A stretch of DNA of 64,000 nt from Pacificibacter maritimus. GTDB lineage: Bacteria > Pseudomonadota > Alphaproteobacteria > Rhodobacterales > Rhodobacteraceae. The translations under genes and the position numbers were made by a program. Position 1 is the stretch's first letter. Every line of letters begins with the position of its first letter. The notes below the pieces were generated by a model. That model ran no database searches and was not told the origin of the DNA. It was given only the letters and a program-made list of their open reading frames with translations. Positions 35,764 through 44,590 of this stretch are shown piece by piece. The DNA is taken from positions 1-64,000 of the forward strand of contig NZ_RKQK01000003.1 of the NCBI RefSeq assembly GCF_003814915.1, given 5' to 3'.

Positions 35764-37453
35764 CGATAGCAACGCGGGTGGGTTCTGCACCTTCATTGAT
35801 CAAGACCTGATCCAAACCGACTGCTAGTTTTTCGCGAATACGAGCGGCATCTTTTTCTTCTGGTTCAAAAGACAAGGCGCGTGTCCACTGGAATTTTGCC
35901 TCACGCTCGCGCCCCACGGCCCAATATACATCGCCCAAGTGGTCATTGATGATTGGATCCACTGGCAACAAGGCTGCGGCTTTTTCCATAGGGGCCACGG
36001 CTTGTTCGAATTGGCCTAAACGGTATAGACCCCAGCCCAAGCTATCTGTGATAAAGCCGTCATTGGGACGCGCGGCGACCGCAGCGCGGATCATCGACAT
36101 AGCCTCATCTAGGTTGGTGTTCATCTCAACAAAGGAATAGCCCATGTAATTGAGCACCTGCGGTTGCGCGGGGCGCAATTCAAGCGCTTTGCGAAAATCT
36201 GCTTCGGCTTTGTCCCATTGGTCACTGCGTTCATAGGCGATTCCACGGGTGAAAAACAAAGGCCACTGTGCGACGGTTGGCTCAGGGGTCATCGCCAGCG
36301 CTGTGCTATAGGCCTCGATGGCCTCTTTATAGCGCTCACCGCGCCGCATCGCATCACCCAATGACACCGCAACTTCGGGCAGATCACTGTGCGTTTTATA
36401 CAAAGACCGCAAAATTTCTATTTCGGCCTCTGTTTTATCTTGCGCACGAAAAGCCTCTGCGCGCCCCAATTCGCCGACGTAATAGATGGGCGATTTGGGG
36501 TCGATCTTGTCATAAACGTCAATCGCCAGATCATAATGCCCCAAACGCTCCAAGATATTGGCCACGCTAAATGCATAGGTTGCGCGATCAGAGCGCAGGC
36601 TTAGAGCGGTGCGCGCATAGAGCAAAGTATAGCTGTCGTCCATTTCGCCCGTGAGCATTTCGGCCACAGCGCTGAACACTTCAGCTATGCCGTCTTGAGC
36701 GCTGCGTACGATGGTAAAGGGCAAGGGATTGCCCGTTTCCATCAGGTCCACCAAGGTTGCAATCAGCGGGTCATTGGTTGGCCCAAAGGCTTCGTCAATC
36801 AACACCAGTGCTTCATCGTTGCGGTCGAGTTGACTAAGCATATGCACGCGGGCAAAAATAATTCCGCCCAGCTGTGGCATGTCAGGGTCGTCCAGAATTT
36901 CAAGTCCGCCTTCAAAGTCGCCAACCATAGCCAACGCCAAAGCGCGATTATAAGGCCCGAAGAAACTCAGCCCTTCGGCACTTGCTTCGAACTTGTCGAA
37001 CTCTTGCAAGGCGGCAGTGACATCGCCTTTGCCGATGTAGACCCAAGCGCGGGTCAGCCCATCAATAATTTTGGAAATACCTTCGCCTGTATCAAGCTCT
37101 TTCAGCAGCTTGTCCCATTCCCCCGCCTGCGCATACGATTCGATCAAAACTATCGCAGCAAGCTGGTTATCGGGATCAAGGCTTTTCAAAGTGATCGCAG
37201 CGCCGAGAGCTTCATCAAAGGCCCCCATCGACACTTTTGCGGAAATCAAGGTTTCCAACAAAGCGACGTTTTGAGGGTCGTTGACCAAAGCTTTCTGGGC
37301 GTAAAAGGCTTGTTCTTTGTAATCGCGCCCGAGTGAAGCTTGCCGCGTTGCCAGATATGCACCTGCATCCGCAAAGCTCGGCGTTGCTGTCGAGGTTAGC
37401 ATCATAGCCGATAAGCCGAGTGCCACACATTTCGAAATCAAAGACTGGTTCAC
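35756..37453 (-). CDS. TPR repeat protein with signal peptide
   Basis: A 565-residue protein built of tetratricopeptide repeats from about 35 to 540; a typical repeat reads AEADFRKALELRPAQPQVLNYMGYSF. The N-terminus is a signal peptide (hydrophobic, ending in TPSFA), so the protein is periplasmic or membrane-attached. GTG at 37453 is taken as start because AAGGAG sits six bases before it; no in-frame ATG has such a site. It overlaps ispE by eight bases. TPR proteins scaffold complexes; its partner is unknown. Confidence 0.75.
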   Translation of the reverse strand: MNQSLISKCVALGLSAMMLTSTATPSFADAGAYLATRQASLGRDYKEQAFYAQKALVNDPQNVALLETLISAKVSMGAFDEALGAAITLKSLDPDNQLAAIVLIESYAQAGEWDKLLKELDTGEGISKIIDGLTRAWVYIGKGDVTAALQEFDKFEASAEGLSFFGPYNRALALAMVGDFEGGLEILDDPDMPQLGGIIFARVHMLSQLDRNDEALVLIDEAFGPTNDPLIATLVDLMETGNPLPFTIVRSAQDGIAEVFSAVAEMLTGEMDDSYTLLYARTALSLRSDRATYAFSVANILERLGHYDLAIDVYDKIDPKSPIYYVGELGRAEAFRAQDKTEAEIEILRSLYKTHSDLPEVAVSLGDAMRRGERYKEAIEAYSTALAMTPEPTVAQWPLFFTRGIAYERSDQWDKAEADFRKALELRPAQPQVLNYMGYSFVEMNTNLDEAMSMIRAAVAARPNDGFITDSLGWGLYRLGQFEQAVAPMEKAAALLPVDPIINDHLGDVYWAVGREREAKFQWTRALSFEPEEKDAARIREKLAVGLDQVLINEGAEPTRVAIDG

Positions 37454-37512
37454 GCATATCTCCTTTTGGACATAAGGCAAGCCTAGCGCGCTCATGACGG
37501 GGCTGCAATCGC

Positions 37513-37538
37513 TTAGGGGGGCCGAAAAGCCCCCCTAA
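37513..37538 (-). terminator. Hairpin between ETF-QO and the TPR gene
   Basis: TTAGGGGGGC pairs with GCCCCCCTAA over a six-base loop. No clear U-tract follows on either strand, so it may be a processing or partial termination site. Confidence 0.4.
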
Positions 37539-37572
37539 ACTGTTCACAATATTAGCATTCGCAAAGAAGCGC

Positions 37573-39225
37573 CTACATATTTGGATAATTCGGCCCATCA
37601 CCACCTTGGGGAACTGTCCAAGTGATGTTTTGGCTGGCCTCTTTGATGTCGCATGTTTTGCAATGCACACAGTTTTGGAAATTCACCACAAACTTAGGCT
37701 CTTGGTTTTCTTCCGTCAGATATTCGTAAACGCCCGCAGGACAATAGCGTGCCGATGGTCCGCCGTAGATGTCATAATCGACTTTGATTGCGACTTCAGG
37801 GTCGTTAAGGCGCAGATGGCTGGGCTGGCTTTCTTCATGGTTGGTCGCTGCGAAAGACACGTTGGTCAAGCGATCAAAGGACAAAACACCATCGGGTTTC
37901 GGGTAATTGATCTCAGGGTAGTCACCAACTTTCCCTGTGCTTTCGGCATCAGTTTTGCCGTGTTTTACAGTGCCAAACACAGAGGCCCCGAACAGGGTGT
38001 TGGACCACATATCCAAGCCGCCTAAAGCAAGGGATGGGTATAGGCCAAACTTAGACCACAAGGGTTTCACATTGCGTACTTTTTTCAAATCCTGACCAAC
38101 CGCACCGTTGCGCAATTCTGCCTCATAGGCTTCAAGCGTATCGCCTGAACGCCCAGCCGTGATCGCATCAAATGCGGCTTCGGCTGCGGCCTTGCCCGAC
38201 AACATCGCATTGTGGTTGCCTTTGATGCGCGGCACATTCACCAGCCCAACAGAACATCCCAGCAAAGCCCCGCCAGGAAAGGCGGATTTTGGCATCGACT
38301 GATAGCCGCCCTCAGAAATCGCGCGCGCGCCATAAGCCACGCGTTTGCCGCCTTTTAGCAGTTCAGCAACCATGGGATGATGCTTGAACTGTTGGAATTC
38401 CATGTAAGGGAACACGTTCGGGTTCTTGTAGTTCAAGTGAACGACAAAACCGATAAACACCTGATTGTTTTCAGCGTGATAGACAAAAGCACCACCACCA
38501 GATTTGCTATTCAAAGGCCAGCCCATAGTGTGGGTTACGGTGCCTTCTTTGTGTTTCTCTGGGTCGATTTCCCAAATTTCTTTCATACCAAGGCCGAATT
38601 TTTGAACATCGCGCCCCGCAGACAGATCATATTTTTCGATGACTTCTTTAGACAATGATCCGCGCACACCTTCGGATAGCAAAACGTATTTGCCGTGCAA
38701 CTCCATGCCTGGCTCTGTATCAGGGCCGATGGTGCCGTCCGCCTCTAGGCCGAATACGCCTGCGACCACGCCTTTGACTTCGCCGTTGTCGCCGTAGACC
38801 AATTCGGAACACGCCATGCCAGGAAAGATTTCGACGCCCAGTTCTTCAGCCTGCTCAGCCATCCAGCGGCAGACATTCCCCATAGAAACAATGTAATTGC
38901 CGTGGTTATTCATGAGAGGTGGCATCGGGAAGTTCGGAATGCGGATTTGACCAGCTTCACCCAAGACATAGAAGTTGTCTTGTTTCACAGGCGTATTCAA
39001 AGGCGCGCCTTTGGCTTTCCAGTCGGGGATCAGAGCATCAAGGCCGCATGGATCAAGCACAGCGCCCGACAAAATATGCGCGCCAACTTCAGACCCTTTT
39101 TCCAAAACAACAACGTTTAGATCAGCATCAAGCTGCTTAAGGCGAATAGCCGCCGACAGACCCGCAGGCCCCGCACCAACGATGACAACATCGTATTCCA
39201 TCGTTTCGCGTTCGATTGCTGACAT
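37573..39225 (-). CDS. Electron transfer flavoprotein-ubiquinone oxidoreductase
   Basis: A 550-residue membrane-associated flavoprotein that passes electrons from ETF (fatty acid and amino acid oxidation) to ubiquinone. The FAD-binding motif is VVIVGAGPAGLSAAIRLKQ near residue 12. The C-terminal 4Fe-4S domain shows RYCPAGVYEY and CVHCKTCDIKEASQNITW. Length is typical. The ATG at 39225 has GGGGAG at correct spacing; an earlier in-frame codon does not. It fits with the DmdC-like acyl-CoA dehydrogenase later in the window as a possible electron donor system. Confidence 0.96.
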   Translation of the reverse strand: MSAIERETMEYDVVIVGAGPAGLSAAIRLKQLDADLNVVVLEKGSEVGAHILSGAVLDPCGLDALIPDWKAKGAPLNTPVKQDNFYVLGEAGQIRIPNFPMPPLMNNHGNYIVSMGNVCRWMAEQAEELGVEIFPGMACSELVYGDNGEVKGVVAGVFGLEADGTIGPDTEPGMELHGKYVLLSEGVRGSLSKEVIEKYDLSAGRDVQKFGLGMKEIWEIDPEKHKEGTVTHTMGWPLNSKSGGGAFVYHAENNQVFIGFVVHLNYKNPNVFPYMEFQQFKHHPMVAELLKGGKRVAYGARAISEGGYQSMPKSAFPGGALLGCSVGLVNVPRIKGNHNAMLSGKAAAEAAFDAITAGRSGDTLEAYEAELRNGAVGQDLKKVRNVKPLWSKFGLYPSLALGGLDMWSNTLFGASVFGTVKHGKTDAESTGKVGDYPEINYPKPDGVLSFDRLTNVSFAATNHEESQPSHLRLNDPEVAIKVDYDIYGGPSARYCPAGVYEYLTEENQEPKFVVNFQNCVHCKTCDIKEASQNITWTVPQGGDGPNYPNM

Positions 39226-39462
39226 ACTTACACTCCCCAAAGTCGTAAACCGTGTTGATCCTTCCTACCCTCTCGACGGTATAAAGGTCAATTTCGCTGG
39301 CATATTTTTTATGAATAGTGACCGACAGTTAAGGATGAGCCTCAGATATGCCGAAGTCTTCCCTGATATGACCATACTCCATACGAAATATTGCCACATT
39401 TACCAAAGAACTTGGGGGTAAAAGACCTTTTAAAAAAACGCCCCAACCCTTGAGCAGCGAAA

Positions 39463-40470
39463 ATGATTTTAGAAAACCGTTCATTCAACACCCCGTATAT
39501 TCGCTTTTGTGCAATATTCTTTGCTCTCTCCATTGCATTTGTTGCAGTGGTACGCGATTTTTCGTTCGATTTTATCCCAGCGGGGATCAATAAAATCCTC
39601 GGCCTGTCGCACTTCATGCTGTCGGGCCCTTGGATCTGGATCGCTTTCCCATTGGTCATTTATTTATATCGCATAGACAAACAACGCGGGCGAGAATTGA
39701 TCGGCGTTAGCTTGGCGACAATCGCGCTCTCAGCTGCCTTTGCGACGAGCAAAGCGACCATTCCGACAGTCAATCCATTTTGGGCGGACCCAATGCTCAC
39801 GCGCCTAGACTTGATTATCTTCAACGGCCGACACGGTTTCGAGTGGGCGCATGAACTGGGCGCAGATTTTCTGAATGCCGACGGTGTTGCCACGACTTAT
39901 GCCAAAACTTGGGCGGCGCTCTCGCTCCTCTTTCCCATGATCGTGACCGCGAGCGACAGTAACCTAGAACGCCGCCAAAGATACCTGATGGTCTATGCAA
40001 TCACTTGGGTCTTTTTGGGTGTCGTTTTAGCAATGGTCATGTCATCCGCAGGCCCCGTGTTCGCAGATGCCATTACAGGACGAACAGATTTTGCGGCCCT
40101 GCACCCCTCGCTCTACGCTGTGGGGCTTGAGGGCAGCCTTATCGACCAGATGCAACAGTTTTTGTGGAGCGAATACACCTATGACGCGGGCGCGCAACTC
40201 GCGGGCACGGGCATTTCCGCTTTCCCATCGTTGCACGTGGCGATGGCAGCCTTGTGGTGTTTATATATTTGCGAGCGCAGCCCGTATTTTGCGCCGCTTG
40301 GCATTACATATCTTGTGCTGATTTGGTTCCTATCCATTTATACTGGCTATCATTACGCGACCGATGGCCTGATTTCCACGCTTCTGGTTGCAGCCATCAA
40401 TTGGCTGTTTCTCAGGCGGCGCAGCGGCACATCACAGTGGGCAAGCAAACAAGATTTTGCTCTAAGCTGA
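39463..40470 (+). CDS. PAP2-like membrane phosphatase/transferase
   Basis: A 335-residue multi-pass inner-membrane protein, about seven predicted helices. Near the C-terminus it has ISAFPSLHVAMA (about 252-263) and IYTGYHYATDGL (about 298-309), the SxxH and GxxxxxxD/H parts of the PAP2 superfamily active site. This resembles Aur1/inositolphosphotransferase-type members (PAP2_3). It may dephosphorylate or transfer lipid head groups. The KxxxxxxRP motif of classical PAP2 was not located with confidence. It stands alone, with a 237-base upstream gap. Confidence 0.75.
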   Translation: MILENRSFNTPYIRFCAIFFALSIAFVAVVRDFSFDFIPAGINKILGLSHFMLSGPWIWIAFPLVIYLYRIDKQRGRELIGVSLATIALSAAFATSKATIPTVNPFWADPMLTRLDLIIFNGRHGFEWAHELGADFLNADGVATTYAKTWAALSLLFPMIVTASDSNLERRQRYLMVYAITWVFLGVVLAMVMSSAGPVFADAITGRTDFAALHPSLYAVGLEGSLIDQMQQFLWSEYTYDAGAQLAGTGISAFPSLHVAMAALWCLYICERSPYFAPLGITYLVLIWFLSIYTGYHYATDGLISTLLVAAINWLFLRRRSGTSQWASKQDFALS

Positions 40471-40649
40471 CCACACGTGCTGGCTATAAGTCCACACATG
40501 GTTTTGAATCTCAAAAGCAGAGCTTTGGCAGCAAAATCGCGCCTGCCCTCTTGCATTCTCGCTCCAATCAGGGTCAGGTGTCCGAACTGAAAAACAACAA
40601 CAAGACGCGCGGCACCTTGCCGTGGCGTCTATTCGTGCGAATGAGTGCT

Positions 40650-41120
40650 ATGGAAAAGATTCTAATGACCCGCGCTGGCCATGCCGCGCTGAGTGCTGAG
40701 CTCAAAAACCTCACATCCGTTGAACGCCCTGCAATTATCCAAGCGATTGCAGAAGCCCGCGAACATGGGGATTTGTCTGAGAATGCTGAATATCATTCTG
40801 CCCGCGAAAAACACAGCTTCATTGAAGGTCGCGTAAAAGAGCTAGAGGGCATTTTGTCTTTGTCTCAAATCGTTGATCCCAAAACCTTGTCTGGCACCAT
40901 AAAATTTTCAGCCACAGTCACAATCGTGGATGAAGATACAGATGAGGAAAAAACCTATCAAATCGTTGGACAACACGAGGCAGACATCGAAAGAGGTTTG
41001 CTCAACATTCAATCCCCTATCGCCCGCGCCCTGATTGGCAAAGAAGAAGGCGACAGCGTTGACGTGCGCACGCCTGGCGGACTGAAAAGTTATGAGATTC
41101 TGAAAGTCGCTTATATCTGA
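40650..41120 (+). CDS. greA: Transcription elongation factor GreA
   Basis: A 156-residue RNA-polymerase secondary-channel factor that stimulates cleavage of backtracked RNA. It begins MEKILMTRAGHAALSAELKNL. An N-terminal coiled-coil covers about 1-75 with the acidic tip HGDLSENAEYHSARE. The C-domain ends IGKEEGDSVDVRTPGG then SYEILKVAYI. Length equals that of E. coli GreA. The start at 40650 is chosen by similarity; an ATG nine bases upstream is possible. Confidence 0.96.
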   Translation: MEKILMTRAGHAALSAELKNLTSVERPAIIQAIAEAREHGDLSENAEYHSAREKHSFIEGRVKELEGILSLSQIVDPKTLSGTIKFSATVTIVDEDTDEEKTYQIVGQHEADIERGLLNIQSPIARALIGKEEGDSVDVRTPGGLKSYEILKVAYI

Positions 41121-41162
41121 TCCATTTTGGATTGCCCGCCCATTTTGCGCAGGGAGGCCAGT

Positions 41163-42170
41163 TTGGCACAAGACGGCAAACATTCCAGTGACCTCGGCGT
41201 GTACCAACGCTCCGATGATGACGGCCCCATCACGACGGTCGAAATCATCGCTGGGTCTCTGTCAGCTTTTTGGCTGATTTTAACAGCTATTTTCTTTCTA
41301 TTTATAGATTCGGACGCTGGCGAAGACGGGCTTGGAAGCATTCGGTTCGTCATGATTATCATCGCGATCTTCATGCCTGTCGCCATGATTTGGGTCGGCG
41401 CTTTGGCTGTCAGAGCCTCGCGCACGATGCGTGAAGAAAGCCGTCGCCTGCAAACAGCTATTTCGGCCATGCGCCAAAGCTATCTATCAGGCCAGACAGC
41501 TGGATCATCGGCCACAGTTGAGAAAAAGCTCGAAGAAATCGTAGCCGCGCAACGCAAAACGCACAACACGCTGACCACCTTTACATCCATACGCCCCCAA
41601 GAAACGCCACCTGAAGACAAATTGGCTATCGCAGCTCCGAGACTGTCAGAAAACCAAGCATCACTGGCCTTGGGTACCCCAGCGGACAGCCTGTCTCCTC
41701 CCCTTTCTGTAGCGGATTTTATTCGGGCGATGAATTTCCCTGAGACCGCGGAAGACAAAGAAGGCTTTCGTGCGCTGCGCCGTGCTTTGAGTGATCGCAA
41801 AGTCAGCCTTCTGATCCATGCTGCACAGGATATTTTGACCCTGCTCAGCCAAGACGGCATTTACATGGATGATCTGCGCCCTGATCGCGCCAAGCCAGAA
41901 GTCTGGCGCCTGTTTGCCAAAGGCGAACGCGGTCGCGGCGTGGCCCCCTTGGGGGGCGTGCGTGATCGGTCCAGCTTGGCCTTGGCTGCGGGACGTATGA
42001 AACAAGATGCGATTTTTCGCGATGCTGTGCATCACTTTTTGCGTAAATTCGACAAAACCTTTTCCGAATTTGAAGCCACAGCAACAGATGAAGACATCGC
42101 CGCACTTTCGGATTCGCGTACAGCACGCGCGTTTATGCTTTTGGGACGTGTCGCAGGCACGTTTGACTAA
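41163..42170 (+). CDS. Conserved membrane protein of unknown function (TTG start)
   Basis: A protein of about 335 residues. Two predicted membrane helices lie near the N-terminus (SAFWLILTAIFFLFI and VMIIIAIFMPVAMIWVGAL). A coiled segment with ESRRLQTAISAMRQS follows, then a soluble helical domain with DFIRAMNFPETAEDKEGF and ILTLLSQDGIYMDDL. No family was recognised. TTG at 41163 is taken as start because AGGGAGG precedes it with normal spacing. It lies 42 bases behind greA and 36 before azlC, on the same strand. Confidence 0.6.
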   Translation: MAQDGKHSSDLGVYQRSDDDGPITTVEIIAGSLSAFWLILTAIFFLFIDSDAGEDGLGSIRFVMIIIAIFMPVAMIWVGALAVRASRTMREESRRLQTAISAMRQSYLSGQTAGSSATVEKKLEEIVAAQRKTHNTLTTFTSIRPQETPPEDKLAIAAPRLSENQASLALGTPADSLSPPLSVADFIRAMNFPETAEDKEGFRALRRALSDRKVSLLIHAAQDILTLLSQDGIYMDDLRPDRAKPEVWRLFAKGERGRGVAPLGGVRDRSSLALAAGRMKQDAIFRDAVHHFLRKFDKTFSEFEATATDEDIAALSDSRTARAFMLLGRVAGTFD

Positions 42171-42206
42171 TCGCTTGGCGTATCATTCCCGATGAAAGAG
42201 ACCCCT

Positions 42207-42923
42207 ATGCAGCCCAAAGGCCGTCGACATCCTTTTTTCCAAGGCGCCCTAGACGCAGCGCCCTTTGTGATTGTTTTGGCCCCATTCGGGTTCTTGTTTG
42301 GCCTTGTGGCCAGCGAGGCAGGATTGAACATACTTCAGGTCCTGAGCTTTTCGATACTTGTGCTTGCGGGGGCAGCGCAACTTACGGCGATCCAATTGCT
42401 AACTGAAGAAGCCCCCACGGTGATCGTCATCGTGTCGGCTTTGGCGGTGAACCTGCGTATGGGAATGTATTCGGCCGCATTGGCACCACATATGGGCGAT
42501 GCGCCATTGTTGCGCCGCGCGATGGCAGCCTATTTACTCTTCGATCAACCCTATGCGCTATCCAGCGTCGCCTTTGAAAAACACCCCGACACACCTGTCG
42601 TGGATAAGTTCCAATACTTTTTTGGCGCGGGCGCTCCCATCGCTTTTTTGTGGTATCTCACAAGCCTTTCTGGCGCAGTGCTTGGCGACAAAATCCCATC
42701 AAACATCGGTATTGATTTCGCTTTGCCCATCACATTTTTGGCGGTGGTGGCCCCAATGTTGAAATCTTCGGCCCATGTGGCATCAGCTTTAACTGCAAGC
42801 ATCGCAGCCCTCATCTTTAACTTTATGCCCTTTGGCACGGGACTATTGGTGGCAGCATTTCTTGCCTTAATCGTTGGAGCCACTGTGGAAGTTTGGGCAG
42901 AAAAAAGGGCGGCTAGAACATGA
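42207..42923 (+). CDS. azlC: AzlC family branched-chain amino-acid exporter subunit
   Basis: A 238-residue inner-membrane protein with about six helices. AAPFVIVLAPFGFLFGLVA, AGAAQLTAIQLL and AVNLRMGMYSAALAPH are AzlC hallmarks. With AzlD it forms a two-subunit exporter for branched-chain amino acids or related compounds. The ATG at 42207 has AAAGAG at usable spacing; an in-frame ATG five codons upstream does not. azlD overlaps it by four bases. Confidence 0.92.
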   Translation: MQPKGRRHPFFQGALDAAPFVIVLAPFGFLFGLVASEAGLNILQVLSFSILVLAGAAQLTAIQLLTEEAPTVIVIVSALAVNLRMGMYSAALAPHMGDAPLLRRAMAAYLLFDQPYALSSVAFEKHPDTPVVDKFQYFFGAGAPIAFLWYLTSLSGAVLGDKIPSNIGIDFALPITFLAVVAPMLKSSAHVASALTASIAALIFNFMPFGTGLLVAAFLALIVGATVEVWAEKRAART

Positions 42924-43246
42924 TTGAGGCAAGCACTTCACAGATTTGGACTGTGATTATCGCCACTGGCATTGGCACATTTTTAATTCGATTTTCGTTT
43001 TTGGGATTGATCGGCAATCGGCAATTGCCTGCATGGGCATTGCGCATGTTGCGCTATACGCCTGTCGCTGTTTTGCCTGCGGTGATCGCGCCGCTCTTGT
43101 TCGGCAATGGACCAAATGCCATGGATCCAATTCGACTGGCGGCAGCTTTTGCGACATTGGCAGTCGGCGTGAGCACCCGCAATGTGCTTTACGCCATCAT
43201 CGCGGGATTATCCGTTTTCATCGGCTTGACTGCCTTGGGCGGCTGA
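42920..43246 (+). CDS. azlD: AzlD family transporter subunit
   Basis: A 108-residue membrane protein with about four helices and the AzlD hallmark RFSFLGLIGNRQLPAWALRM followed by RYTPVAVLPAVIAP. It overlaps azlC by ATGA and serves as its partner. Its stop directly abuts the stop of the convergent lipoprotein gene with no base between them. Confidence 0.9.
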   Translation: MIEASTSQIWTVIIATGIGTFLIRFSFLGLIGNRQLPAWALRMLRYTPVAVLPAVIAPLLFGNGPNAMDPIRLAAAFATLAVGVSTRNVLYAIIAGLSVFIGLTALGG

Positions 43247-43864
43247 TCAGTTCAACAACAAGGGCGGCGCTTGGATAAGTCGTGAATTGTTGTCGGGTGA
43301 CGCATCTGAATGGCGCTCGGTCGACACATTTGGCAAGTCACCAAACCAATTCATAAGCCGCTTTGGAAACATGGTGTTTGGAACCATATCAAAGCCTGGC
43401 AAGTCTGACAGGATCTCTGTGATACTATCGGCACAATGCGCTTTGGGCACAGCACCATAGGCCTGAATACGCGCAAGCGCCAACTCAGCAACCGCGGGGC
43501 TGACCAAAACAGTTTGCTCCACCACATCGTAAGTCACACGGGCATGATAATCGATATAGAAATCAACAGCGGGATCGGACATGCCAAAGAACACATCATT
43601 GCGCTCAGGCAGATGCGGGTGGTTAAATGTCCCCGCTGGATCGAATAAAGCGCGCTGGGAGGGTGCATTGACCAAAAGTCCAGAATGCGCGCCAGATCCG
43701 TTATTCTTCCCCACAACCGTGAATAGAGTGATCGCTGTGGGGCCAGAGTGGCGATAAACAGAGCGCGCGACTTCGGCGTCAGGCGCCCAAATGGGTTCTG
43801 CCGCACCACATGCTGTTAAAACAGCCGTTGCACAAACCAAAGCGCAGATGCGCAACGAAGACAT
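43247..43864 (-). CDS. Lipoprotein, possible permuted NlpC-like hydrolase
   Basis: A 205-residue lipoprotein precursor. The signal peptide MSSLRICALVCATAVLTAC ends in the lipobox LTAC. The mature part has GAHSGLLVNAPS (His) and, about 90 residues later, KAHCADSITEIL (Cys). An early His and late Cys in these contexts recall the circularly permuted NlpC/P60 or LRAT-like peptidases. That assignment is inference from pattern only. The start at 43864 is chosen because the lipobox then sits correctly. It follows the oxidase subunit IV gene. Confidence 0.6.
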   Translation of the reverse strand: MSSLRICALVCATAVLTACGAAEPIWAPDAEVARSVYRHSGPTAITLFTVVGKNNGSGAHSGLLVNAPSQRALFDPAGTFNHPHLPERNDVFFGMSDPAVDFYIDYHARVTYDVVEQTVLVSPAVAELALARIQAYGAVPKAHCADSITEILSDLPGFDMVPNTMFPKRLMNWFGDLPNVSTERHSDASPDNNSRLIQAPPLLLN

Positions 43865-43894
43865 GACACGAAGTCCCACTCTGTCAGTCACGCC

Positions 43895-44029
43895 TTAGGT
43901 TCTGAAAATCGCGAGGAAAACCAAGACAACGATGGATGCAACAGCAACACGTGTTGACCATTTCATGAAGCCTTCAAAAGCTTGTTCTTGTGCTGCGATA
44001 TCCTGTTCGCCGTGCTTGTGTTCGGACAT
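43895..44029 (-). CDS. aa3-type cytochrome c oxidase subunit IV
   Basis: A 44-residue protein beginning MSEHKHGEQDIAAQEQAFEG, with one C-terminal membrane helix (VAVASIVVLVFLAIF). It matches the tiny bacterial aa3-oxidase subunit IV found in Rhodobacterales. It packs beside the oxidase core, is not needed for catalysis, and may support assembly. The longer frame upstream does not resemble the family. GGGGA lies before ATG 44029. The core cox genes are elsewhere. Confidence 0.85.
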   Translation of the reverse strand: MSEHKHGEQDIAAQEQAFEGFMKWSTRVAVASIVVLVFLAIFRT

Positions 44030-44113
44030 GGTTTGAAATCCCCTATTTGAGTTTGCGCTTGAATTAATGGATTTAAGCGTCGGTGTCACCTATTCTTCGC
44101 AGCCAAATGTAAC

Positions 44114-44590
44114 TTATGTGTCTTCGCTGCTTTCCAGTTCATCCACCAAGCGAAAACCGATGCGTCTTGCCGCTTGTTCGGGCACGATTTTAGGCAAGGC
44201 GCGCAGCATCACGTTGAGCTGCGTGACATGCTGCACCAATTGGGTTTTCGTGCCAGCATCATCAGAGCCATAAAACGTAATCAAATCTGGATCGAAAAAG
44301 CCCATACCTTCGATTCGCAAAGCCCCTGTGCTGGACCCTGCATAGCCCATGGCCACTTCATGTTCGCTGTCGAGTTGTTCTTCAAAGTTCTTGATATACA
44401 AAATCAAGCGTTCATAAGCCCATTCAGCGGGGCTTTTTTGATCAACAGGTTTACGTGACAATGCTTTGGGAAGCGGTTTTTGTTCGGCTGACTGTGGCGC
44501 TTCAGGATCAGAATGCACAGCCCGCGCCCGTGGCATTGCCGCGGCTTCGGCCGCTTCGGCTGTCGTGCGAATGGGGTCATTATCGGTCAT
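44114..44590 (-). CDS. DUF6173-like conserved protein
   Basis: A 158-residue soluble protein. After a low-complexity acidic/alanine N-terminus, residues about 50-150 are conserved: PAEWAYERLILYIKNFEEQ, VAMGYAGSSTGALRIEGMG and TQLVQHVTQLNVMLRALP. It resembles a Rhodobacteraceae family labelled DUF6173, function unknown. The ATG at 44590 overlaps the MBL gene's stop (ATGA), so the two are coupled. Confidence 0.6.
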   Translation of the reverse strand: MTDNDPIRTTAEAAEAAAMPRARAVHSDPEAPQSAEQKPLPKALSRKPVDQKSPAEWAYERLILYIKNFEEQLDSEHEVAMGYAGSSTGALRIEGMGFFDPDLITFYGSDDAGTKTQLVQHVTQLNVMLRALPKIVPEQAARRIGFRLVDELESSEDT

